Shown here: one piece after another, positions 45,201 through 57,200 of the stretch
Layout of the letters: every line of letters begins with the position of its first letter
Numbering within the stretch: position 1 is the stretch's first letter
NCBI GenBank assembly: GCA_903772945.1
Contig: CAICTM010000559.1
Location: forward strand, 1 to 59,749
Reading direction: 5' to 3'
Length of the DNA stretch: 59,749 nucleotides
DNA from: Seminavis robusta
Lineage: Eukaryota; Bacillariophyta; Bacillariophyceae; Naviculales; Naviculaceae
Made by a program: the position numbers and the translations under genes
The notes under the pieces: model-generated
Database searches by the model: none
The model's input: the letters and a program-made list of their open reading frames with translations, nothing else
Told to the model about the DNA's origin: nothing

Positions 45201-48200
45201 AGTCAAAGGAAGTGAGGCTGTCGAGTTTTATGGACGGTACTCTTTGTTCGTCCAGGCAGGAAGTTTCAGACTCTCCAGGCAGTTCCGCCAACACTGGTTC
45301 TGCTTCAAGTAGTCAGTCGCTTGCACAATCACAAGGTATCAAAAACGATTCGTTACACCATTCCACTGCACCAAAATCGGCTCCTCCCAAAGTATCGTCA
45401 ACTTCGTTAAGTCAACACCTCGCCCGCGACCGAGAGAGTCGCAGCACCCATGAGTCGTTTCATACCGTTGAGTCGGCAAAAACTGAGGAGACCTCAAACT
45501 TGGCTAGCCAGGAAAGAACAAAGGACACTCATTCGTCTCATACCGACCAATCCAAGCTTGAGATTTTCACAATGACAGAATGGCTCGATTTTCAAAACGA
45601 AGGGACGGAAGTGTTCTTGAAGGCCGAAACTGAATCGGACACACAGAGCATATCAAATGAATCAGACGAAAGCAACCAAAGGGCCAAACCAGACAACGAC
45701 AATCACTCTCTCGACATGAGTTTATCGCACAGCGATTCCGATGACGGAGTGCTGGAGGTGGATCCTGGCGCGAAGGTTGGATCGTTGGAAGCTGCAGAAA
45801 CGGTTGACCCTATTTTCGGAGCAGAGTCTTTTATGACCCAGGGCAAGAATTCAAAAGCCCCGGCATCCAAGAGCCTTTGTGATATCGACAAACGGCCTCG
45901 GTGCGATGTAAACACATTGCTTTGTATTGCCGGCGCGCCACTTGCGATAGCTGCGGCGCCATTCGCTGTCGCTGCTCACCTAGTAAGTGGGCCAAGTTTG
46001 AATGCCATTCAATGTGGACAAGATTCCAAAGAGTTGAAGAACGATCAGTCCGTTGCTATTGCAGCTATAAACGGCTCGGCCGCCAGAATTGAGGCGAAAG
46101 CGCAAACGTCTGTTTCCTCGTCATCAAGACACCAGAGTGGCTCAAGTCAGTCACTCGCTGAATTCAATGCTCTCACTGCAAAACCTACTCGAGGACCGCA
46201 CTCTCAAACATCTTCTGTGGTTGAGACAACGAAAGTGCAAGCGAAAGGTCTTTGCAGCATGAGTCCTTGTATAGGAGGCGGGCCGAAAGCGTTGGAAGCA
46301 GATCACTCTACTCCAGACGACTTTCAGATGATCGCAGAATCTGAAGACCGAAATGCCGAAGGCAGCGATTTCTTCAAAGAGCTCCCTGATCGTAGCGAGG
46401 ACGAGAAAAAGGTCCCAGAGCCTTCAACAGTTGCGAAACAGATCGATGAATCAATGCCAACCAGAGAGCAGCAGCAGGCGGACTCAGCATCAATGCTAAC
46501 TCGCGAACAAGAACTTGAGCTCTTGAAGGAGATGAGACAAAAGACTGTTATGAATGTTGGCAGCGATTCATCCATATCTCAATGCAGCTCTAACCAGTCG
46601 CTGTCCTTGAAGTCGCCATCGACGTTGGAGGAAACAGAAGCCATGGAAATGAACGCAGGCACAGACGCCGAAGGCGGAGACAGAGATGGCGCTGATGCTC
46701 TGATACCACAAGACTCGAAAGAGTCGTCAAAGTCAAGTGGTTCACGACCAATCGTTCGTCCTCTTTCTACTAGTTCTGAGAGGAGTGACGGGCCTAATGA
46801 TGTCGCCACCAACGCCATGACAACGTCCACTTTACCCGTTTCAACACTCAATACATCGGGAGATGAAGCGATTGAAGCCAAACGTAGTGCAGACAATTCT
46901 TTCAAGTCTACAGAAGATGTGATATCCCAGAAGTCCAAAGAACGTGTCCCCATAGAAGAAGCCACGGCCCCGCATGAGTGGCGAAACACTGCGGCGTCTC
47001 ACAAATCTGAAGCTTCCATGAAGTCGTCAGCAGCACGTACACCTTCAGAGAAAGATGGGATATACAGCGTCGAGCTCAAAAGCGATGTTATGTCGGGCCA
47101 TCTTGCTAGCGCGGACACTGAATACCAAGATATCTCAGTGTCACACAGATACGGCGATCCACCACCGGGGTCAAAAAAGGAGCCTATGGATCCCCCCAAC
47201 GATTTGTCTCCTGTGGCTAGGAATGACGCGACAGAACAGGAACATCACTCTGGAAGTTCCGTCGCAGACGAAACGTTAACTCTAACACCCGCGAATTCGA
47301 TTCTAGACACAGATCTCAAGTTTGAAAGTCCCGCAATCGCCACCGCCAAAGCTGATTCGGAAACAGAATTCGGGGTCGGAGCAGACCTCCATGATGGCAC
47401 TCCGACGTACAACCAGTCCGAACCAAACCAGAAAGAAAGTGGGGAGTCTCCTGCAGAATCGAACATCTCTGAAGTATCTCCAAGTACAAACACTGATGAC
47501 GAAGGACTGGCCTTTCACACACCACACGCGACAAGTTTTGCGTCTGAAAACGTCAGAGACAAAATCATTGACATTCACTCGTCGAAGGGATCCTCGCGCC
47601 GGGGAAGTGTCCAAAGAGGAGACGTCGTCCCCGAGGATTCACCTCAACTTAGCTACATATCTGATGATTATATTTCTGACTACTGCGACAGTACGCTCCC
47701 AACTCGTGGTGACGACCCTTTCATTTCAAACGACCAAAATTTAATCACACCACGCCCAGACCCAGAGGAACAATTACCCGATGAAGCCTCGATGCCGATG
47801 CATCCTCCAAAAAGTATTCAAGCCCCAAGCAGTGTTTTGGAGACCATTGCTGGTCAAGGCGAACAAAACGGAGAGGAAGCGGATAAGAACGTGGCAAGGA
47901 GCTCCCAAGTGTCTAGAAGTACACTCGGTAGCAAGTCTAATAAACCTGCAGGAGGCTTTGTCCAAGCTGATACAGGGAGCTCCAAAAATCTGAAATCTGC
48001 AGGAAGCGTACCAAGTGAAACTGGTAGTGCCCACTACGTTGGACGGAGCTCCCAAGTGTCCAGAAGTACACTCGGGAGTAAGTCCAACAAAAAGGTTGGA
48101 GAATTTGTTGAAGCCGATACAGGGAGCTTCAAAAATCTGAAAACTGCAGGAAGCGTGCCGAGTAAAACTGGTAGTGTCCACTATGATTTGGAACCGAAAG

Positions 48201-51200
48201 AGACCGAACCCACTCTCTTGGCACTTGAAACATACAGCTACAATAACTATACAAGGCAGTCTCAAGGGACAACCTCTACATTGGGCAGCAACAAATCCGG
48301 GATCCTTCACAGTTTGGAACAAGAAATCAGAGAGTCCAACCTTGCGGCACCTCTTACTGGCAACTCCAACGATCTTGCAAGTACTAGGGACTCACTAGTA
48401 ACAGGAAGTACAATAGGTAGCAAATCTGGTGCCCAGAAAGAGTTTCTAAAGGAAACAGCACCAGGTCTTTTAGATGCTGATGCACCAATTCCTGGCAAAG
48501 GCATGATGGAGCGATTTGCATCTGCCAGAGATTCAATGGAAGGAGAATCATCATCGTCATCGGGGGGAGTAGACCAATCACTCTTGCTCCAAGGTTCTAA
48601 TGATTCTGGAGGGCTACTCCTTTCTGTCACGCGGTCGGATTACGAGGACGATCGTGAAACGCCAATGTTTTCTGAGAGCGAAACAGGTTATGATCAAGAC
48701 GCATACAATGGTGGCTCCGAACAAGAGAACTCGTCATATTCATCAAGTGGCGAATCCAAACAATATGACTCCACTGACGATCTGCTGCGGATGCCTCTTC
48801 CACATCGAGATAGCTCCGTCTTTGATGCGACGAGTATTGCCAGCTCGAGCAAGCGGCAGAGTGCGGCAGAATCAAGTAGCAGCAACGCATCTGCGCTTCA
48901 AGGAAACAGACCTGCTTCAGCTTCTTCTGGTGAGGAAGTTATCGTTGTTAGTGAAAGTCAAACGCAACCTAGGTCTTCAGCATCTGGCTCTAACGAAGAA
49001 ATAGTCGGTGGTCAAGGAACGACGTCGGAGGAATACCTGTCAACCATCCCTGAGCTTGAGTTGAATAGCGCCAGTTCTCGAGAAGTCAACCAACTGGTTA
49101 AGAATGCACAAGAAAATCGGAAGACCGCAGTTAACCTTGTGGCGGCAAACAGCAGAGCATCTGGCCAGTCACTGGATGCCTCCAATAGTGACCGATTCCC
49201 AACAAGGCTATCGACAAAGGAACTGATTCGGTTGTACACTGAAAGCGGTTCAGTGGAGTCCAGATCCATATCAAGATCCTATTCAAATACATCGCAAAGC
49301 CCTTCTGGAAGGACTTCTTCGATGGCCGACTCGTATCACAACCGCCCGTCCAATCCCACCAACACCAGCACTTCTACAAGTTTCGACTTTGAGAAATCAG
49401 GGGGCTACAATGCTCGATACTCGGCATCTTCAAATGGGATGGTGTCTTCTGGGGTGTCCAGAAGTCAAGTGGGGCCTGATTTTGGAGCTGTGTCTGCTTC
49501 AGGCATCTCTCACAGCAGCCAAACACATAGCACTGGCAACTTATCATATGGTGCACAAACATCTCCGAATTTGAAGAAAGAAGCACTTGATGCGCCAGCG
49601 TACGCAGGAGATCCATTGCAGGTTTACTTGGCCAGACCTCAGCTGAATAATGGTGGGGCCGGTCCAGATGCTCAAGATGCAGTGTCATTGGTAGACAGAA
49701 CAATGACATTGACGAATGAGGTGTCCACCAGATCTATCCATTCAGCACCAGAATTGCACACTGGGTCGGCCATAGATCAACTCAACTCAAACCAAGAGAA
49801 ACGAATTGATATTGACTTAGTTTCCTATGGCTCGACCTATTCGACCCCAGCCCCTGCCCCAATCCCAGCCACTAATAGAGCCACTAATCCAGCAGAGCAC
49901 CAGACAGCAATGGGTACTGAGGAGGATGTCATTTCTCGTCCTTCTTGGGATGTAGGAATGAATATCTCCAGTGCTGGATCACCATCTTGGGCTGAGCTTA
50001 CAGAGGCAAGTAAAAGTGTGTTCTCTTCTATGGCAAGAACAAACAAAACGACACAAGAAAGAGTAGGCACTGGCCCAGGCACCTCAGGAGTTTCATTAGC
50101 TGCACACATTACTACAATGAAATCACCAGCTGGAGCAAGATCAGTTCAATCAGCACCAGCAACAAGCTCGGCTCGGCCAAACTTAGCAATGGGTGGGCAT
50201 TCTGAGGACCAAGCGTCCTACGATAGTGGCATTGCTGAGGCGGATACAACATCGGAGTCTACTTCCAAGTCAGTTTCAAACATGACCTTTGCAGAAAGAT
50301 CTACCACCGCAGCTACTACCACAGGGATGTCTATACTTGGTCGTGAGAGAGTATTGCATTCAGCTGCAGCCACAACAAGGTCAGTCCATTCTGCCCCAGG
50401 ACCAAATTTGACTCAGTCTTACACCGAGGCAGTTGCTGCAGAAGCCACCAAATCTCCTTCAACAGAAACCCATAAGTCTCTTCCAATGTGGGATGAAATG
50501 TCAAAAAACTCCGAGAGTGAGAGTGCTGGAAGACAGTCAGTTGCTGCTGAAACAACAAAGAATCATGGTGTGACAAAAAACTCTAGAATTGAGAGTGCTG
50601 GAACACCATCCTGGAATGAACTTGAAATCTCCAAGAGTGAGAGTGCTGGAAGACAGTCAGTTGCCGCTGAAACAACAAAGACTCATCCCACGTGGGATGA
50701 TTTGACAAAAATCTCCAGAAAGGACAGTGCTGGAACACCATCTTGGACTGAACTTACTGTAGAAAGCAAGAATGTCTTCTCCGCTGTTGTGAAGCCAACA
50801 CAAGATCGAAAGCTTGATGATATCTATGGATTGCTCAACAAGGAAGAGAAGGCACAGACACTAAGCCCAACTGGATCCAACAGAAATCTTCAAGATGGTA
50901 GGGTGATTCGTTCCAAAGGCTCCATTGGTGAAACAAAAGTCATCATGGGTCCAGTCATCCCTTCAGCGACACACCAAACAGAAGCCACAAGGCTTGGCAG
51001 TGATGATGCTTCATATGGCACAAGAGACAGCTCTGATGACCCCTTGCCACTCAGCTTTTTGAATGAATCCAGGTCATTTGCCTCAATACCATCCAAAAGG
51101 AGAATCAATCATTCATCAACGGCTGATGATGATAAATCCACCGAGACTGAAGTAACCAGAGGCGGTTCTAGCCGCCTCAACATAGCAGGAACGGCTGCTG

Positions 51201-54200
51201 CAGAAAAAGCTGCTGAAACATCAACAAAGAGTGACTCAAGGACAGCTGCTTCTAGCATTCACAACACGATGACACCCGCTGCAGAAACACAAACACAAGT
51301 GGAGAAAACTCCATCACTTGGTGCTCATTCAGCCCCAGATGCAGGTGCTGAAGAACGGTTTGTGAGAAATTATCTTAGATCACCTGGATCAATGCCAGAA
51401 ATGCAGCACAGAACTCATGTGCCAACAGGTCAAGATGCTTCTAACTACACAGTTTACTCATACAGTGTTCAGTCAGTCCCAGGCCCTTCAAATTACAGTA
51501 TGAGGAATGATACAAGATCAGTTGTTTCCACACCTGTAGCCAATCAGGGCGTTGCTATGGCAACTGGAATGACTGCCATAAAACAGCCTTCAAACTACCC
51601 AATGCCAGGAGTAGAAAAGTTGGACACAAAGGAGTCATCGCAGTTTGAAGGGACATCCAGCTACTCATACAGTATTCAAACATTCCCAGGTGCTGAAGAC
51701 TACAAAGAGAGGAGAGATGCAAGGTCCTTTGCATCAATGCCAACAGTAATGCATGAAAGTGCTCACCACTTGGGTGCTTCAGTTTCCATGTCACAGTCTG
51801 AAAGGAATCCAAACTTTTCAAACAGCACTCCGATAGGCCCTGCAAATGTGGGAAACTCATTGAGGAATGATACAACACCAATTGTGTCAACACCAGTAGT
51901 ACAGCAGAGTACATGGGACTCCGCAAATATGTTCCAAAAGAGTTCCAACTACTCATACAGTGCACAAACAGCTCCCGAGCTTGTTGAGAATAGGGAGAGG
52001 AAGGACACAAGATCTGTTGCATCACTGCCAGCATTCTACCAAGGAGCTGGTTTCACAGCTGATCCAAAAGTGGAATCAGGCAAGCACTTCTCATACAATG
52101 CACCCTCAGCCCCTGGTTCTAGCATCAATGTGATGCAGCAGAATACGCACAGTCCAGCCATACCAGTTGCTGCAATGACACAATCAGAGACAATTCCCAC
52201 CAGTGCTCAATCAGTCCCTGAAACTGGAGGCGGGCACATTTTTGTTGGTAATGACTCTAGATCAATTGCAACAATGCCAGCATACCATCAAGGTGCAGCG
52301 GTGCAACAATCAGACAAGAACATCTCATATGACGCTCCCTTGGCCACTGGTTCTAGTATGAATGTGATGCAGCAGAATACGCACAGTCCAACCTTCCCAG
52401 AAATGACACAAGCAAATACAATTCCCACAAGTGCTCAATCATTCCCTGAAACTGGAGGTGGGCACATTTTTGTTGGTAATGACTCTAGATCAATTGCAAC
52501 AATGCCAGCATACCATCAAGGTGCAGTGGTGCAACAATCAGACAAGAACAGCTCATACAATGCACCCTCTGCCACTGGTTCTAGTATGAACGTAGTGCAG
52601 CAGAATACCCAAAGTCCAACCATCCCAGTTGCGGCTGTGTCACAAGCAGAGAGAATTCCCACCAGTGCTCAACCAGTCCCTGAATCGGGAGGTGGGAATG
52701 ACTCTAGATCAGCAGCATCAATGCCAGCAATGCAGCAGTCCACGAGACAGCCTGACAGACACCCCAACTACTTCTCATACAGTGCTAGTGCCCACTCAGC
52801 TCCTGGAACTGCTGGGGGTGCAGACAGTTTTGTGGGTATTGACTCAAGATCAGTTGCAACAATGCCAGCAATGTATCAGGGCACCCAAGTTCCAAATGCC
52901 ACTGCCATGGCACCCCACAATCTAGAAAAACGCTCAAACTATTCATTCAGAGCTCAAACAGACGCTGGAACCACAGAACCAGCTGTTTTGAGGGATACAA
53001 TTTCAGGTACAGCAGTGCCAACGCAACGAAATGATGTGACTCACCTTGGCGTTTATAGCGTTAGTAATCAATACAGCAGCATGACATCAGGCACTATTGA
53101 AGGTTTCTCAGAAGGATCAAACAGGCGTCAAGTGCTGCCGATGAGTGACAGCGACAGAGCATTCCTTCACGATTTTAGCCCTTTTGCAGCATCTGGCACT
53201 GTAGGAGCACCAATCGTGGCTGACTCCAGGTCTGTGGTTTCGATGCCCGTAATGCGGGATGGTCTAACTATGACCGAGCAGGATGATACCTCTCGACCCC
53301 AAAAAAGTCCCAGAGGAGCACAACCCGGGGGCCCGATCATAAACGTTATGAAAGATGCAAGGTCTATCGCATCAATGCCACCATTGACAGAAGGTGGTTT
53401 GGACAGAATGCCAGTTGTACAAGGAGCTGGTGCCGACGGAGAGCCTCTTGCTCGCAACAAATATGATGCGAAGTCCGTGGGATCTGCGTCAAAAGAGTCA
53501 ACAACGATGACGCCAACCATGACAGAGACAGACCAGCCGTCTACAGATGCAGTGGGTATGCGAAACGATGCGGCATTGGCGATGACAAAGGGTGGGCGTC
53601 CCACGGTCGTGACGGCGTCCATGTCGATCACAGACAAAGGCACCTTTTTACAGAAGGGCCCTGCTTCTGAGGCACGAACACCCGGCAGTAAGTCAGGGGG
53701 TTATAACATGAAATCACTCGACTCAGACTCGTTTGGCTCGGCATCATCTACGCGGAAGGGCGCCCACGCCACCATTGCTACAGAACCAATGACGGAAACA
53801 GATCAACCATCCCTTCCTCGATATACTTACGACGGGAGGTCGATTGGGTCGGGACCTGGTGCTTCTACTGGTATGCAAGGAGTGTCAGGGCCAACACAAA
53901 ATTCCAATGCCACAGAACAGTCAGAAAAAGGAACGAAACTTGAAACGCATGTTGCATCACATAACGCAGGAAACAAGTACGATACCGGAGGAGCCTCCAG
54001 AATCGAAGAGAAAAACAGGTCTTTGTCCGTGGGCTCATCGATGAATGAACCGATCGACCTTCTTGGACCCGACGAAGAGTTGAAGTCGGCTCGTCAAGCT
54101 TCTGTGGGGTCAACCTCTCGTCGTGGACCCGTGTCTGGCAGCATTTCCAATACTTCATCTGATGATGATGTGATCTCTTTGGGAAAATTCAAAGTCGAGA

Positions 54201-57200
54201 TAACTCCTGTGCAAGACCACGACGGTAGCTCGGAGGGAATGCTTTCAAATCAACCCGACTTCGCTTCGAAGGGCAGCAGCGGACTGGCTTCCGTATCGAG
54301 GGCAGAAAGCAACTTCCAAGAAGGAGTAGAACAAACAGCAGAACGGAGTGCGAGCTTCAGTGAGATTGAGATAAAACCACCAATTCCAAAATCCGAGCCA
54401 GAACTGTTACCAACCTCGTCATCCAAGCTCTCCAAGAGCTCGAAGGGGGTTGAAGCTATGTGGATGGATACAGAATCGGGACGACATGTCATTTCCACGG
54501 ATGTCGCATCGGCCAGCAACAACGTTATCAGACATGTTAGGAGTGGTGAGACCAGTTCGTGGTTGAATGCTTCGGAGCTTGGAGAGGGCTCAACGGCTGC
54601 TGGTTCAGCGGGAAATGGCTTCAAGAGGACTGAGTCGAGTTCATGGCTGATGTCTGATTCGACAGACGAAGAGAAGAGAGACACATCTTCCAACAATATC
54701 GACGGTGGAGTGGCCAAAGCAAGTTCGCCAGAAACACACCAACAATCGCGACGCCCATCCGAAACCTCACTCTCTACCAGAAAGCAGGGACCGGTTAAAC
54801 ACGGAGAAGCACCCTTCGACGACAAGCTTAATCATCAGGCCAACCAACCCATCGCCGATGTTTCGCTCGAGGTGGATCGGGACGTCTACCAAGATCAAGT
54901 TAGGCCACCGAAGTTGTTTGTGTCGCCTCAAAGCAGCAGCGACGAGGACGCAAGCAGGCAATCTGATGCAGCGTCTGCCAACAGCACCTATTCGAAATCG
55001 ACAGAAGAAATCGTCAACGATGCAACACTTCGGAATCTTGCAACGACCGGGGACGCTTCAGCGACAAGAGATTTTGTTTCCCAGATAATCAATGACCAGC
55101 AAATCCAACAGTTCGCTTCCACCAACGCGGATTCCAGTGTGGGCACTAATGAAGAGGCTCAGATGCACGAAGCTCTAAGTCTGTGCTACTCACCACCTGA
55201 TGATGATGAAGATAGCTTTGCTACTACGACAGAAGCTGAGCTGACCGACGCAGAGTATAATATGCTATCCACGCAGCCGTCGATCCCCTTGCGCGAAACT
55301 ATTTCTTTGGACCACGATGGAAAAGACCAAGTTGCTTCATTGCCTCAACCCCCAGAGTCCGACAAGGTTAAACAACCGCCAAAAAGCACCCAGAATCCTT
55401 CTGAAGGCAAGACAACGACGGGCGAAGGAAGTACGGAGAGAACAACCACCTCAATCCCGCTCCCTCCAATCCGTACTAGTGACAAAATGTCGGTAGAAAG
55501 AGAAAAATCGCTGGCCCAGGGCAGCTTTGAAGTACAGATCATCGATGCTGCAAAGTCGTCTACAGAGGGTTCGTCGCGAAACCATTCTAACGAACGAAAC
55601 CAAAATCGTGAGGAAGGACGCAACTCAACTCCCACGAAAAGAGCTCTCCCTGAGCTTGAATCTGGTAGGCCGCAGGACAGAATGAGCGCGAAGAGATTGC
55701 AAGTTGAAAGTCGCGTCGCAGAGAGGAAGAATCAAGAGTCAAAAGTACCAGATTCCCCCGCCGCTTCGGTGAATAACAGACACGAACTTGGTTCGCCGGC
55801 AGCTAGTGCTTTGCCTTCGTTTGGCAGCCACACGGTGTTTTCATCGAATACGTTATCAAGCGAGAGATCTCGAGATGAAGCGGGGACGTCGTATTCAGCG
55901 CAATCTTCATTCGATAATCGGCAATTGTTTTCCAGTGCTTCAAGTCGTTCTGGAAGTGAAAGAGAAAACAAGTATGCACGCCGAATAAGAGAAAGCACTA
56001 GGCAAGAGCTACGTCAGGCAGACAAAAGACCACCTTCGCGTCTGGAACGAGATAGTCATTTTAGTCAAGATAGTCAAGATAGTGGAAGGGGAGATGATGA
56101 GCAATGGCAAGAACATGCTCAAGGAAGTGTTGGGACTGAAAGCAACAGCAGCGTTGAATCGGGCCCCAACAGTGACGTTCTCATTTCTGATAGTGAGACC
56201 TCAAGCGGCGAAGAAACTGGAGCTATTTCTGAACTCATCGCTCACTTCGACGATGTCACGCTGACTAACGAGAATGGTCGGCTCCAAGTTGCCGTTCTCG
56301 GCGACAATGCATCCTTCAAGGGCGATTCTGAGCTATTCCGAGCGCTACGGGATATTCGCCGCCAACGGGGTGAGCCTGTCCCTGATCATCAAAGCGTACA
56401 ATCATCACGAGGAGTTTCCGATTACGGAAGTCCTGATCCAACACTGGACCCCATTGACGTGGAAACGATGATGAGCTACACGGAGTCCATGTACTTGCCT
56501 GATATGAGGCCAGATCTGCACAGTCACATGCGTCACAGTGAATCCATCTACTCAGCGGACGACGTTTCGATGTCTTCCAGGTCTCGATATGCTGCATACC
56601 CGTATAATGGAAGGAGCTCGTATTCCTACGCCTCCTCGGTCGATTACAACGCATCCACAATGCAACCCAGGCTGCCACTACATCGAGCAGACTCAATGCT
56701 GTCAGGAATCCGCAGTATTGACTCGACTACTTCGGTTGCTGCCACTAGGGATCTCGTTGACGATGGAATAGGCGACATTCAGGAGAGCTCCTCCAACATG
56801 GATTCGGTTGCGACACATGCTTCGCAGAAAGCCCGAGAATTGCGAGCCCAGCTGGATCAAGCACTGAAAACATCGGCGGCCATTCGTTCGACACAAGAAC
56901 GTCTCGGAGCCGAGCTATCGACATTCAAGCGACGCCTTGACAAGCAACGTCAGGTAAACCATAGTTTGAGTCCACGATCGTCGAGAATGGCCGGAAGTAG
57001 CCCCTCCTCGAGTGATCGCCAATTCCGTTCGTCCTATGAACCGCATAGTGATTACATGGCGAGTGAGGGCAGCAGCAGCCGCAACTACGATCACTACAAC
57101 AGGATCAACCACCCCCACAATAATTATGGATCATCTCAGCGAGGCCACTCCTCCGGCGAGTCACCCGAACGACGACGCATGTCCGACTCGACAGCGCAAT

